The notes below the pieces were generated by a model. It did not search any database and was not told the origin of the DNA. It saw only the letters and a list, made by a program, of their open reading frames with translations. Positions 25,099 to 34,410 of a DNA stretch of 64,000 nucleotides are shown here, in pieces. A program made the position numbers and the translations under genes. Source of the stretch: Streptomyces pseudovenezuelae (lineage in GTDB: Bacteria; Actinomycetota; Actinomycetes; Streptomycetales; Streptomycetaceae); NCBI RefSeq assembly GCF_029892565.1, contig NZ_JARXVH010000017.1, positions 1 to 64,000 on the forward strand. The letters are read 5' to 3'. Each line of letters begins with the position of its first letter. Position 1 is the stretch's first letter.

Positions 25099-26841
25099 CT
25101 ACACCCAGGTGTCCAGCCACATCCGCGACCGCCAGTTGTCGATCGGGATCGCCGTCCCCGTGTACAGGGGCCAGAAGTAGATGAAGTTCCACGCGATCAG
25201 CAGCACCAACACCCCCGCCCCCGTCGCCCCGGCCACCCGGCGGGTATCGCTCGACCCCGGTGGCCCGATGATCGCGCCGAGCAGCATCGCGACCGCCAGG
25301 CAGAGGAACGGGACGAAGACGATGGCGTAGAAGAAGAAGATCGTGCGCTCCTGGTACATGAACCAGGGGAGGTAGCCGGCCGCGATGCCGCAGGCGATGG
25401 CGCCGGCTCGCCAGTCGCGGCGGAAGAACCAGCGCCACAGGACGTAGGCGAGGGCGAAGCAGGCCGCCCACCACAGGAGGGGGGTGCCGAGGGCGAGGAC
25501 TTCGCGGGCGCATTTCTCGCCGGCGTCGGCCGGGCAGCCGTCCTTGCCGGGGGAGGGGGACTCGTAGAAGTACGAGACCGGGCGGCCGTCGACCAGCCAG
25601 CTCCACGGGTTGGACATGTACGTGTGGGGTGAGGACAGGCCCACGTGGAACTCGTAGACCTCGTGCTCGTAGTGCCACAGGCTGCGCAGCCAGTCGGGCA
25701 GGAAGGTCCAGTTGCCGCCCTTGCCGTCGGTGGCGGCCCAGTTGCGGAAGTAGCCGCCGGAGCCGTTGGTGGGGGAGAGGATCCAGCCGATCCAGGAGAC
25801 CAGGTAGACGGCGATCGCCACCGGGACCGTGGCCAGGAAGGTGAGGCCGGTGTCTCGGCGCAGGACCGCGCTGTACGGGTGGCGGGCGCCCGCGACCTTG
25901 CGGGAACCGGCGTCCCAGAGGAGGGCCATCACGCAGAACGCGGCCAGGATGTAGAGGGCGTTCCACTTGGTGCCGAGGGCCAGGCCCAGGGTCAGGCCGG
26001 CCATCCAGCGCCAGGGGCGCGGGCCGAAGCGGGTCGTCTCCGCGATGTGCGCGTCCGGGCGGGCCCTGCCGTCGGCGTCGAGGGGGAGCGCGGCGGCCAG
26101 TTTCGCTCGCACCTTGTCCCGGTCGATCAGCAGACAGCCGAACGCGGACAGCACGAAGAACATCAGCACGCCGTCCAAAAGCGACGTACGGCTCATCACG
26201 AACGCCAGGCCGTCCACCGCCATCAGCGCGCCCGCGAGGCAGCCGAGGAACGTGGAGCGGAAGAGGCGGCGGCCGATGCGGCAGAGGATGAGGATCGAGA
26301 GGGTGCCGAGCAGCGCGGTCATGAAGCGCCAGCCGAAGGGGTCGAAGCCGAAGACCAGCTCGCCCAGCCCGATGACGTACTTGCCGACCGGCGGGTGCAC
26401 GACGTACGCCGCGTCCGCCGGGACCGTGACGTGCCCGTTCGTCGACAGGATCAGGTCGTTGGCGTTCTTGTCCCAGTTGACCTCGAAGCCGCGGTGGACC
26501 AGCGCCCAGGCGTCCTTGGCGTAGTACGTCTCGTCGAATATCACCGCCTTCGGGCTGCCCAGGTTCCAGAAGCGCAGCACGCCCGCCATCAGCGTGACCA
26601 GCAGCGGGCCGCCCCAGCCGGACCAGCGGGCGATGCGCTCGGCGAGCGCCGGCGGTACGCCGAGGACCTGCCACAGACGCGGGCTGGGCTGGACGTACGG
26701 CGGTACGAGCCGCTCGCGCACATCGCTGTCTCTGGCCCCCGGCTGGTAGCCGAAACGGCGCAGCCGCTGCTGCCACGAGGGCCGCTGGTCTTGCGGGGTC
26801 GGGCCCTGCCGGGTGTCCGTGGAGGACGCGGTACTGGTCAC
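25099..26841 (-). CDS. pmt: protein O-mannosyltransferase, phospholipid carrier-dependent (PMT family)
   Basis: A 580-aa polytopic glycosyltransferase of the GT39/PMT family that transfers mannose from polyprenyl phosphate mannose to secreted proteins at the membrane. The luminal-loop motif with catalytic acid (VIFDETYYAKDAW, DE near residue 120) follows the first helix, and HPPVGKYVIGLGE is the second signature. About 11 hydrophobic segments. The start GTG at 26841 precedes MTSTASSTDTRQG, which is a plausible cytoplasmic N-terminus. It is divergent from rsmI, as in other streptomycetes. Confidence 0.92.
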   Translation of the reverse strand: MTSTASSTDTRQGPTPQDQRPSWQQRLRRFGYQPGARDSDVRERLVPPYVQPSPRLWQVLGVPPALAERIARWSGWGGPLLVTLMAGVLRFWNLGSPKAVIFDETYYAKDAWALVHRGFEVNWDKNANDLILSTNGHVTVPADAAYVVHPPVGKYVIGLGELVFGFDPFGWRFMTALLGTLSILILCRIGRRLFRSTFLGCLAGALMAVDGLAFVMSRTSLLDGVLMFFVLSAFGCLLIDRDKVRAKLAAALPLDADGRARPDAHIAETTRFGPRPWRWMAGLTLGLALGTKWNALYILAAFCVMALLWDAGSRKVAGARHPYSAVLRRDTGLTFLATVPVAIAVYLVSWIGWILSPTNGSGGYFRNWAATDGKGGNWTFLPDWLRSLWHYEHEVYEFHVGLSSPHTYMSNPWSWLVDGRPVSYFYESPSPGKDGCPADAGEKCAREVLALGTPLLWWAACFALAYVLWRWFFRRDWRAGAIACGIAAGYLPWFMYQERTIFFFYAIVFVPFLCLAVAMLLGAIIGPPGSSDTRRVAGATGAGVLVLLIAWNFIYFWPLYTGTAIPIDNWRSRMWLDTWV

Positions 26842-26968
26842 CGCGCCATCGTAGGGAACAGCGCTGTGTGAGTCCCGTGCATGGGCGGATGCGTCCGCTT
26901 CGGACCGGGAAGCGAGGAGAGTTCGGGTGCGGCTGGGTGGATACGGGCGCGGCTGGGAGGATGGGGGC

Positions 26969-27826
26969 GTGACTGGAATCCTCGTCCTCGCAGGTACCCC
27001 CATCGGCGACACCGCGGACGCGCCGCCCCGGCTCGCCGCCGAACTGGCCGGTGCCGACGTCGTCGCCGCCGAGGACACCCGCCGGCTGCGGCGGCTGACC
27101 CAGGCACTCGGCGTCACGCCCAAGGGGCGGATCGTGTCGTACTTCGAGGGCAACGAGTCGGCCCGTACGCCCGAACTCGTCGAGGAACTCGTGGGCGGCG
27201 CACGCGTGTTGCTCGTGACGGACGCCGGGATGCCGTCGGTGTCCGACCCCGGCTACCGGCTGGTCGCCGCCGCCGTCGAGAAGGACGTCCGCGTCACCGC
27301 CGTACCCGGCCCGTCCGCCGTGCTGACCGCGCTCGCGCTGTCCGGGCTGCCCGTCGACCGGTTCTGCTTCGAGGGGTTCCTGCCGCGGAAGGCGGGCGAG
27401 CGGCTGACCCGGCTGCGGGAGGTCGCCGACGAGCGGCGGACCCTCGTCTACTTCGAGGCCCCGCACCGGCTCGACGACACCCTCGCCGCGATGGCCGAGG
27501 TGTTCGGCGCCGAGCGGCGGGCCGCCGTCTGCCGGGAGCTGACCAAGACGTACGAGGAGGTCAAGCGGGGTCCCCTGGAGGAGCTGGCCGCGTGGGCCGC
27601 CGAGGGTGTGCGGGGTGAGATCACCGTCGTCGTGGAGGGTGCGCCCGAGAAGGGGCCGGAGGAACTCGACGCGGCGGAGCTGGTGCGGCGGGTGCGGGTG
27701 CGCGAGGAGGCGGGGGAGCGGCGCAAGGAGGCCATCGTGGCGGTGGCGGCGGAGGCCGGGCTGCCCAAACGGGAGGTTTTCGACGCGGTTGTGGCTGCGA
27801 AGAACGCCGCTTCCGCAAGCTCCTGA
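26969..27826 (+). CDS. rsmI: 16S rRNA (cytidine(1402)-2'-O)-methyltransferase RsmI
   Basis: A 285-aa tetrapyrrole-methylase-fold enzyme that methylates the ribose of C1402 in 16S rRNA using SAM. Visible motifs: LAGTPIGD near the N-terminus, AAEDTRRLRRLT, TDAGMPSVSDPG, and FYFEGFLPRK-like FEGFLPRKAGE. GTG 26969 is used with the GGGAGG upstream; the frame is open to 26927 but the extra residues are not family-like. It shares a divergent region with pmt. Confidence 0.93.
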   Translation: MTGILVLAGTPIGDTADAPPRLAAELAGADVVAAEDTRRLRRLTQALGVTPKGRIVSYFEGNESARTPELVEELVGGARVLLVTDAGMPSVSDPGYRLVAAAVEKDVRVTAVPGPSAVLTALALSGLPVDRFCFEGFLPRKAGERLTRLREVADERRTLVYFEAPHRLDDTLAAMAEVFGAERRAAVCRELTKTYEEVKRGPLEELAAWAAEGVRGEITVVVEGAPEKGPEELDAAELVRRVRVREEAGERRKEAIVAVAAEAGLPKREVFDAVVAAKNAASASS

Positions 27827-28074
27827 CGAGGCCTGCGTGATCCGGCTCATACCCGCTCTGAGCAGGGCGCATTTCTTCTGAGCGCGCGCCCCACGGACAG
27901 GCAAAGCCAGCCGGGGCGATGGCAAAGTCCGGGCCGGTGCCGAGGCCGGTATGGCAAGGAAAGTCCAAATCGGCTCCAACACTCGACAGGCCTGATGCAT
28001 TCATGCCGGTGGAGGCGTCCACTGGGTTGTGGGGACGCACCCGTCCCTGTGCCCAGCGGACAAGAGGAGCTGGC

Positions 28075-28488
28075 ATGAGCGAGATCTCCGGACAGAACGG
28101 CGGCCGCGGTGCGGCGACCGCGGTGGTCCACGAGTCGTATTCCTTCGCCTGCATGCGCTGTGGGCACGGCTGGGAGCAGTCCTACGAGATAGAGCACCAC
28201 AAGGATGCCGAGGGCCACCAGTTCGTGACGTACGTGGCCGGCGGCCGGGTCGTGCCCTCCCCGCTGAGTAGGCCCTCGTGCGTGCAGTGCGACGGCCATG
28301 TCGTACGGATCATGCGGCCTGGCCAGGTCTCCTCGGTGCGCGACGCGGCGCACCGTCCTCAGCGGACGTCGGTCGCGGCGCCCGTGGCGGAGTCCGGCGT
28401 GCCCGAAGTGCCCGCGCAGGACCGGGGCGAGCGGCACCACTGGCACCTGTCGGATCTCCTGCACCCGTTCCAGCGCAAGGCGAGCTGA
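28075..28488 (+). CDS. conserved hypothetical zinc-ribbon protein
   Basis: A 137-aa cytoplasmic protein with a likely zinc ribbon: CMRC (about residues 26-29) and CVQC (about 69-72) provide four cysteine ligands. The C-terminal half is disordered-looking, ending in HHWHLSDLLHPF. The family is a conserved actinobacterial unknown. ATG 28075 has a strong AGAGGAG site. It lies between rsmI and tatD on the same strand. Confidence 0.7.
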   Translation: MSEISGQNGGRGAATAVVHESYSFACMRCGHGWEQSYEIEHHKDAEGHQFVTYVAGGRVVPSPLSRPSCVQCDGHVVRIMRPGQVSSVRDAAHRPQRTSVAAPVAESGVPEVPAQDRGERHHWHLSDLLHPFQRKAS

Positions 28489-28551
28489 GGCTCCCGGAGC
28501 CTCTCGGCACCTGCCGGACCTGAGGGCGTGCCCCTTTCGTAGGATCGGGGC

Positions 28552-29451
28552 ATGCCCTCCCCCTCTTCCGGCTCTTCCGGCGCCTCCGGCAAGAACGCCG
28601 CCCCGCCGCTCCCGGAACCCCTCCGGGTGCCCGTCGCCGACTCCCACACCCACCTGGACATGCAGTCCGGCACGGTCGAGGAGGGCCTCGCGAAGGCCGC
28701 GTCGGTCGGGGTGACGACGGTCGTGCAGGTCGGCTGCGACATCAAGGGCTCGCGATGGGCCGCCGAGACGGCCGCCGCGTTCGACAACGTCCACGCGACC
28801 GTCGCCCTTCACCCCAACGAGGCCCCGCGCATCGTCCACGGCGACCCGGACGGCTGGTCCCGGCAGGGCGAGCGCCCGGCGGGCGGCGCGGGCGCGCTCG
28901 ACGAGGCGCTCGCCGAGATCGACCGCCTGGCCGGGCTCCCGCAGGTCAAGGGCGTCGGCGAGACCGGCCTCGACTACTTCCGCACCGGGCCCGAGGGCAA
29001 GGAGGCGCAGGAGCGCTCGTTCCGCGCCCACATCGAGATCGCCAAACGGCACGGCAAGGCGCTCGTCATCCACGACCGCGACGCCCACGCCGACGTCCTG
29101 CGCGTCCTCAAGGAAGCCGGCGCCCCCGAGCGGACCGTCTTCCACTGCTACTCCGGCGACGCCGAGATGGCGGACCTCTGCGCCCGCGCCGGATACTTCA
29201 TGTCCTTCGCCGGCAACGTCACCTTCAAGAACGCCCAGAACCTGCGCGACGCCGTGGCGGTGGCCCCGCTGGAGCTGCTCCTGGTGGAGACGGACGCGCC
29301 CTTCCTGACGCCGGTGCCGTACCGCGGACGGCCCAACGCCCCCTATCTCATTCCGGTCACGGTGCGCGCGCTGGCCGCCGTACGCGGCATCGACGAGGAC
29401 GCGCTGGCGACGGCTCTCGCGGCGAACACGGCCCGCGCCTTCGGTTATTGA
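28552..29451 (+). CDS. tatD: TatD family metal-dependent hydrolase
   Basis: A 299-aa amidohydrolase-fold deoxyribonuclease of the TatD family. Metal ligands are visible: the N-terminal HTHLD (residues 32-36), GETGLDY with Glu, H in LVIHDRDAH, H in VFHCYSGD, and the late Asp in VETDAPFL. The N-terminal 25 residues are Ser/Gly-rich and not conserved. It follows the zinc-ribbon gene at 63 bp and precedes rpf. Family members act as 3'-5' exonucleases in DNA repair and quality control. Confidence 0.92.
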   Translation: MPSPSSGSSGASGKNAAPPLPEPLRVPVADSHTHLDMQSGTVEEGLAKAASVGVTTVVQVGCDIKGSRWAAETAAAFDNVHATVALHPNEAPRIVHGDPDGWSRQGERPAGGAGALDEALAEIDRLAGLPQVKGVGETGLDYFRTGPEGKEAQERSFRAHIEIAKRHGKALVIHDRDAHADVLRVLKEAGAPERTVFHCYSGDAEMADLCARAGYFMSFAGNVTFKNAQNLRDAVAVAPLELLLVETDAPFLTPVPYRGRPNAPYLIPVTVRALAAVRGIDEDALATALAANTARAFGY

Positions 29452-29485
29452 GGCCTCGAACACCACTTTGAGTAGTCGCGTCGCT

Positions 29486-29514
29486 TTGGAGAGTGACGAA
29501 TGCTCCGCTAGGTT
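29486..29514 (+). promoter_or_regulatory. candidate vegetative promoter for rpf
   Basis: TTGGAG (29486-29491), a 17-bp spacer and TAGGTT (29509-29514) form an actinobacterial HrdB-like promoter 46 bp before the GTG start of the rpf gene. It is a motif match only. Confidence 0.4.
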
Positions 29515-29559
29515 CTGGGGGCCCTTTCCGGACCCCTCCGGCCACTGGAGCGTGTCGGC

Positions 29560-30885
29560 GTGAGCAACTCCAAGTACCAGACGTACGAGCCGTACGGCGT
29601 CGAGCCGCAGAGCGACCTGCGCGGTGACCTGCACACTGCGGAGACGCTGGCCTATGGCGTGTACGCGGCGCCGGACACGTACGACGACACGTACCGGCCC
29701 GCGTACGAAGCGCCCGAGCCACTGGAACCGACGCTGCCGCGGCAGGCGGGGCGGGCCGAACGGCGGCGCAAGGGGCGGTACACCGAGCGCCCGGACAGCG
29801 CGATGCGCCGGCTGCTGCCGCAGGCACTGGTCGTCGCGTTCCTCGCCGGCGGCACCACCGCCTTCGTCGCCGAGGACAAGGCCGTCGAGCTGAGCGTCGA
29901 CGGCAGACCGCGCACCCTGCACACCTTCGCGGACGACGTCACCGAGCTGCTCGCGCAGGAGGGCGTCGACGTCGGCGCGCACGACGTGGTGGCGCCCGCC
30001 CCCGGCACGGAGTTGACCAGCGGCGACGAGGTCGCCGTGCACTACGGGCGTCCGGTCCGGCTCACGCTCGACGGCCAGCGGCGCGAGGTGTGGACGACGG
30101 CGCACACGGTCGACGGGGCGCTCAAACAGCTGGGGGTGCGCGCGGAGGGCGCGTACCTGTCCATCTCGCGCTCCCAGCCCATCGGACGCGCCGGTCTCGA
30201 ACTCGACGTGCGCACCGAGCGCTCGGTCACCGTCATGGCCGACGGCCGTGCCCGCACGGTCCGCACCAACGCGGCGACGGTCGGCGAGGTCATCGGGGAG
30301 TCCGGGATCACCCTGCGCGACGAGGACACCACGTCCGTCCCGCAGGACAGCTTCCCGCGCGACGGGCAGACCGTCACCGTGCTGCGGATCACCGGCACGA
30401 AGGAGGTCCGCGAGGAGCCGATCCCGTTCGAGGTGCAGCGCACGGACGACCTCTCGTTGTTCAAGGGCACGGAGGTCGTCGAGCAGGCGGGACAGGCGGG
30501 CCTGCGCCGGGTGACGTACGCCCTGCGCACGGTCAACGGCGTGAAGCAGAAGCCGCGTAAGACCGACGACGAGGTGGTGCGCCGGCCCCGCAAGCAGATC
30601 GTGAAGGTGGGCACCAAGCCGCTGCCGACCTCCGTGGGCGGGGCGGACGGCCTCAACTGGAACGGCCTCGCGACCTGCGAGTCCGGCGGCCGTCCGAACG
30701 CGGTGGACCCGTCGGGCACGTACGGCGGCCTCTACCAGTTCGACACCCGCACCTGGCAGGGCCTCGGCGGCAGCGGACGCCCGCAGGACGCACCGGCGGC
30801 CGAGCAGACGTTCCGCGCGAAGAAGCTGTACGTCCGCCGGGGCGCGAGCCCGTGGCCGCACTGCGGGACAAGGCTGCACGGCTGA
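29560..30885 (+). CDS. rpfC: resuscitation-promoting factor, DUF348/G5/Rpf domains
   Basis: A 441-aa secreted cell-wall hydrolase that helps spores exit dormancy. A 75-residue basic cytoplasmic-looking N-terminus precedes one hydrophobic helix (about 87-103). Three DUF348 repeats (ELSVDGRPRTL, RLTLDGQRREV, TVMADGRARTV) follow, a G5 domain (about 285-360) and the C-terminal Rpf lysozyme-like domain with the catalytic Glu in CESGGRP and paired cysteines. GTG 29560. Domain order is that of RpfB; the position next to ksgA matches S. coelicolor RpfC from memory, hence the symbol. Confidence 0.88.
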   Translation: MSNSKYQTYEPYGVEPQSDLRGDLHTAETLAYGVYAAPDTYDDTYRPAYEAPEPLEPTLPRQAGRAERRRKGRYTERPDSAMRRLLPQALVVAFLAGGTTAFVAEDKAVELSVDGRPRTLHTFADDVTELLAQEGVDVGAHDVVAPAPGTELTSGDEVAVHYGRPVRLTLDGQRREVWTTAHTVDGALKQLGVRAEGAYLSISRSQPIGRAGLELDVRTERSVTVMADGRARTVRTNAATVGEVIGESGITLRDEDTTSVPQDSFPRDGQTVTVLRITGTKEVREEPIPFEVQRTDDLSLFKGTEVVEQAGQAGLRRVTYALRTVNGVKQKPRKTDDEVVRRPRKQIVKVGTKPLPTSVGGADGLNWNGLATCESGGRPNAVDPSGTYGGLYQFDTRTWQGLGGSGRPQDAPAAEQTFRAKKLYVRRGASPWPHCGTRLHG

Positions 30886-31003
30886 GATGGGGGGCTCGCC
30901 CCCCAGAGGGGCGCGGGGCTGTGTCGAGATGCGGCTTCGCCGCTTGGGCGCGACCAGCCACGACGGTGCCGCAGCCAAATGGCAGCCCCGTACCCTGGGT
31001 GCC

Positions 31004-32041
31004 GTGAGCAGCAACCCCGCCCCCGACGCCCTCCTGGGCCCCGCCGACATCCGCGAACTGGCGGCAGCCCTGGGCGTACGCCCGACAAAACAACGCGGTC
31101 AGAACTTCGTCATCGACGCGAACACGGTCCGCCGTATCGTCCGCACCGCAGACGTCCGCGACGACGACGTGGTCGTGGAGGTCGGCCCCGGCCTGGGTTC
31201 ACTCACGCTCGCGCTGCTCGAAGTCGCCGACCGTGTCACCGCCGTGGAGATCGACGACGTTCTCGCCGGCGCGTTGCCGGCGACCGTCGCCGCCCGCATG
31301 CCCACCCGCGCGGATCGCTTCGCCCTGGTGCATTCGGACGCCATGCACATCACCGACCTCCCTGGCCCGCCGCCGACGGCACTCGTCGCGAACCTGCCGT
31401 ACAACGTCGCCGTGCCCGTCCTGCTGCACATGCTCGACACCTTCCCGAGCATCGAGCGCACCCTCGTCATGGTCCAGGCGGAGGTCGCCGACCGGCTCGC
31501 CGCCCCGCCCGGTTCGAAGGTGTACGGCGTCCCGTCCGTGAAGGCCAACTGGCACGCCGAGGTCAAGCGCGCCGGCTCCATCGGCCGCACCGTCTTCTGG
31601 CCCGCCCCGAACGTCGACAGCGGCCTGGTTGCCCTCGTCCGCCGGACCGAGCCGGTCAAGACGACGGCCTCCAAGCGCGAGGTCTTCGCGGTGGTCGACG
31701 CGGCCTTCGCCCAGCGCCGCAAGACCCTGCGGGCGGCTCTCGCCGGCTGGGCGGGTTCGGCCGCGGCGGCGGAGGTGGCGCTGGTGGCGGCGGGGGTGTC
31801 TCCGCAGGCTCGCGGGGAGTCGCTGACGGTGGAGGAGTTCGCGCGGATCGCGGAGAACAAGGTGGGCGGTGAAGGTGGGGCGGGCGCCGAGGGCACGCGA
31901 CGCGCGCGTGCCGGGCGCGAGGCCCGTGCGGCGGGCGCCGCGAGCGAGGCTCAGGCCGACACCGACACGACTCCCACCGACACGGCCCTCACCGACACCG
32001 CCCCGGCCGACACCGCCCCACCCAAGGAGCCCGGTAAGTGA
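31004..32041 (+). CDS. ksgA: 16S rRNA dimethyladenosine transferase KsgA/RsmA
   Basis: A 345-aa SAM-dependent methyltransferase that dimethylates A1518 and A1519 of 16S rRNA. Motif I is VEVGPGLGSLT, the acidic VEIDD follows, and the catalytic NLPYNV motif is present. The last 60 residues form a low-complexity acidic/Thr tail (repeated DTAP/DTAL units) that ordinary KsgA lacks. GTG 31004 matches the family start. The stop overlaps the ispE start (GTGA). Confidence 0.92.
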   Translation: MSSNPAPDALLGPADIRELAAALGVRPTKQRGQNFVIDANTVRRIVRTADVRDDDVVVEVGPGLGSLTLALLEVADRVTAVEIDDVLAGALPATVAARMPTRADRFALVHSDAMHITDLPGPPPTALVANLPYNVAVPVLLHMLDTFPSIERTLVMVQAEVADRLAAPPGSKVYGVPSVKANWHAEVKRAGSIGRTVFWPAPNVDSGLVALVRRTEPVKTTASKREVFAVVDAAFAQRRKTLRAALAGWAGSAAAAEVALVAAGVSPQARGESLTVEEFARIAENKVGGEGGAGAEGTRRARAGREARAAGAASEAQADTDTTPTDTALTDTAPADTAPPKEPGK

Positions 32042-32937
32042 GCGTCACCGTCCGCGTCCCCGCCAAGGTCAACGTCCAGCTCGCGGTGGGTGCCGCGCGG
32101 CCCGACGGGTTCCACGACCTGGCCAACGTCTTCCTCGCGGTCGGCCTCTACGACGAGGTCACGGTGACGCCCGCCGACGAGCTGCGCGTCACCTGCGCGG
32201 GGCCGGACGCCGACCAGGTGCCGCTGGACCGGACGAACCTCGCCGCCCGCGCGGCCGTCGCGCTCGCCGCGCGGCATGGCATCGACCCCGCCGTGCACAT
32301 CCACATCGCCAAGGACATCCCGGTCGCCGGTGGCATGGCGGGCGGCAGTGCGGACGGCGCGGGCGCGCTCGTGGCGTGCGACGAGTTGTGGGGCACCGAG
32401 GCCACGCGTGAGGAACTGCTCGACATCTGCGCCGAGTTGGGCAGCGATGTGCCGTTCAGCCTGGTGGGCGGGGCCGCGCTCGGCACCGGGCGCGGGGAGA
32501 AGCTCGCCGTCCTCGAAGTCGGCGGCGCCTTCCACTGGGTGTTCGCGATGGCGGAGCGGGGGCTGTCGACCCCGGCGGTGTTCCGTGAGTTCGACCGGCT
32601 GGGGGAGGGGACCGACATCCCCGAGCCGGTGGCCTCGCGGGAGCTTCTCGACGCCCTCGCCAAGGGGGACCCGGACGCCCTCGCCGCCGCCGTCTCCAAC
32701 GACCTGCAGCCCGCCGCGCTCTCCCTCTTCCCCGAACTCGCCGACACCCTCGCCGCCGGCCGCACCGCAGGCGCCCTCGCCGCGCTGGTCTCCGGCTCGG
32801 GCCCGACGACGGCGTTCCTCGCCCGCGACCCGGAGTCCGCGGCCAAGGTGGCGGCGGCGCTGGCGACTTCGGGCACGTGCCGGACGGTGCGGGTGACGTC
32901 GGGGCCGGCGCTCGGAGCGACGGTGCTGGGCGGTTAA
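32038..32937 (+). CDS. ispE: 4-diphosphocytidyl-2-C-methyl-D-erythritol kinase
   Basis: A 299-aa GHMP kinase of the methylerythritol phosphate isoprenoid pathway. N-terminal PAKVNVQLAVGAARPDGFHDL, the ATP-binding IPVAGGMAGGSADGAGAL glycine-rich loop and C-terminal LVSGSGPTTAFL motif are seen. GTG at 32038 overlaps the ksgA stop, so it is translationally coupled to ksgA. Confidence 0.93.
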   Translation: MSVTVRVPAKVNVQLAVGAARPDGFHDLANVFLAVGLYDEVTVTPADELRVTCAGPDADQVPLDRTNLAARAAVALAARHGIDPAVHIHIAKDIPVAGGMAGGSADGAGALVACDELWGTEATREELLDICAELGSDVPFSLVGGAALGTGRGEKLAVLEVGGAFHWVFAMAERGLSTPAVFREFDRLGEGTDIPEPVASRELLDALAKGDPDALAAAVSNDLQPAALSLFPELADTLAAGRTAGALAALVSGSGPTTAFLARDPESAAKVAAALATSGTCRTVRVTSGPALGATVLGG

Positions 32938-33013
32938 CCAGGTGCCGGGTCCCGTACCGGGCCTCTAGGCTCCGCCGGGGACGGGGGAGTTGGGGAAGTT
33001 GACGGAGGACTCG

Positions 33014-34267
33014 GTGTCGGCGGACGTGCTCGTGGCCGCCGTACGGCGTGGTGACGTGGACGAGGTCAGGGATCTGCTGCACGCCGGCGCGGACCCGGAG
33101 GCGGTGGCCGACGGACTTCCCGTGCTGTGCCTGGCCGTCGCCGCGTACGACGAACCGGTCGCCGAGGCGCTGGTCGAGGCGGGCGCCGATCCGCTGCGTG
33201 CCCTCTCCGACGATGACACCCCGCTGCTGCGCGCGGCGGACGGCGGCTCCGACGTCATGGTCGCCGCCGTACTGCCGGAACTCGTCCACCTCTCGTCCGC
33301 CGTACGCGCCGAACTGCTCGCCCGCGCCCGGCAGTGGACGGAGGCGGGGGCGGAGGCCGAACTGCGGCGCAGGACCGGTGTGTCGGGGGCGGCCGAGCGG
33401 AGCCGGGGCGAACACCTGGGCTGGTGCTGCCACTGGGAGCAGCTCACGCTCGGCGGGGTGAGCGTGCGCGACGGGCACGCGGGGATCCTGAGCAACCTGG
33501 AGGCGCGTTTCGGGGTGCGCACGCCCTTCGACGAGTTGGTGGCGCGCGCCCTGGCACACCCCGACCCGGATCACGCCGTCTGGTCCACGGTGTCGCTGAC
33601 CCTCTCGGCCCGGACGGACGAGGAGACCTGGGCCGCCGCCGTGGCCCTGGGCCGTCACCCCGACCGGCTGCGGCGCCTGTTCGCGGCGGACGTGCTGAAG
33701 TGCTTGATCATGGGGCTGGGGAGCTACCCCCTGAAACCCGACGACCTTTTCGAGGACCGCGGGCCCGAGGTGCTGGTGCCGTGGGCCGCGGCCGAGGAGG
33801 ACATCGAGGTGCTGGCCGCGGTGCTCAACGCGCTGACGGAGAGCACGGGTCCGCAGATCGAGCCGCTGTTGCTCTCCCACCTCACGCATCCCGACCCGCG
33901 GATCCGCATGCTGGTCCCGCACGGCCTCCAGCGGGACGAGGGACGCGTGCTGGTCCGTCCCGAGCATCTGTCGGCAGTGCTCACGCTCGTCCGCGACCCC
34001 GACTCCCGGGTCCGCGCGGTGGCGGGCTACTGGCTCGCCGAGTACCCGGGCCGCGACCCCGCCATCGCCGACGCGCTGGCCGAACTCATCGACCACGAGG
34101 ACCAGTTGATCCGTATCTACGCGGTGTACGGCCTCGCCCTGCACGACGATCCGCGCTGTGTCGAGGCCGAGCGTCACATCGGTCCCGTGGACCGGGAGAA
34201 GTGGCCGGACACCTGGCTGCTGGACGCGGTGTGGCGCTACCAGTGGCGCCAACGGGAGCCGGGCTGA
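33014..34267 (+). CDS. ankyrin- and HEAT-repeat protein
   Basis: A 417-aa soluble protein. The N-terminal 90 residues hold ankyrin-type repeats (GDVDEVRDLLHAGADPEAV, DEPVAEALVEAGADP). The C-terminal two thirds have HEAT-like helical repeats (HPDPRIRMLVPHGLQRDE, DPDSRVRAVAGYWLAE, DHEDQLIRIYAVYGLALHDDP). There is no signal peptide or enzyme motif; it is probably a protein-binding scaffold. GTG 33014 with GGAGG (33003) is preferred over TTG 32999 and TTG 32990. It sits between ispE and a Tat-exported amidase. Confidence 0.7.
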   Translation: MSADVLVAAVRRGDVDEVRDLLHAGADPEAVADGLPVLCLAVAAYDEPVAEALVEAGADPLRALSDDDTPLLRAADGGSDVMVAAVLPELVHLSSAVRAELLARARQWTEAGAEAELRRRTGVSGAAERSRGEHLGWCCHWEQLTLGGVSVRDGHAGILSNLEARFGVRTPFDELVARALAHPDPDHAVWSTVSLTLSARTDEETWAAAVALGRHPDRLRRLFAADVLKCLIMGLGSYPLKPDDLFEDRGPEVLVPWAAAEEDIEVLAAVLNALTESTGPQIEPLLLSHLTHPDPRIRMLVPHGLQRDEGRVLVRPEHLSAVLTLVRDPDSRVRAVAGYWLAEYPGRDPAIADALAELIDHEDQLIRIYAVYGLALHDDPRCVEAERHIGPVDREKWPDTWLLDAVWRYQWRQREPG

Positions 34268-34410
34268 CCGGTCTTCGTGGCCGGCCGATCTTCGCCCGAT
34301 CTCCACAGGGAAGTACCGCGTTCGCGGTACAGACGGGGCGGGTGGGGTGGATAGGGTCGTTGACACTTCAAACGCTGGCGTCCACGCGAACTCCCCGAAG
34401 GGTCACGCAC

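Noticed and set aside
23309..28000. A 1563-codon open frame on the minus strand
   Set aside because: Only the last 539 codons encode the PBP; the upstream part is antisense or out of frame to pmt and rsmI and has shadow-like composition.
27827..28074. Possible riboswitch in the rsmI to zinc-ribbon gap
   Set aside because: The purine-rich patches do not fold into a recognised class by eye, and no conserved core motif is seen.
29452..29559. c-di-AMP (ydaO) riboswitch before the rpf gene, as known for rpfA
   Set aside because: The 107-bp leader is too short and lacks the ydaO core; a simple promoter is a better fit.
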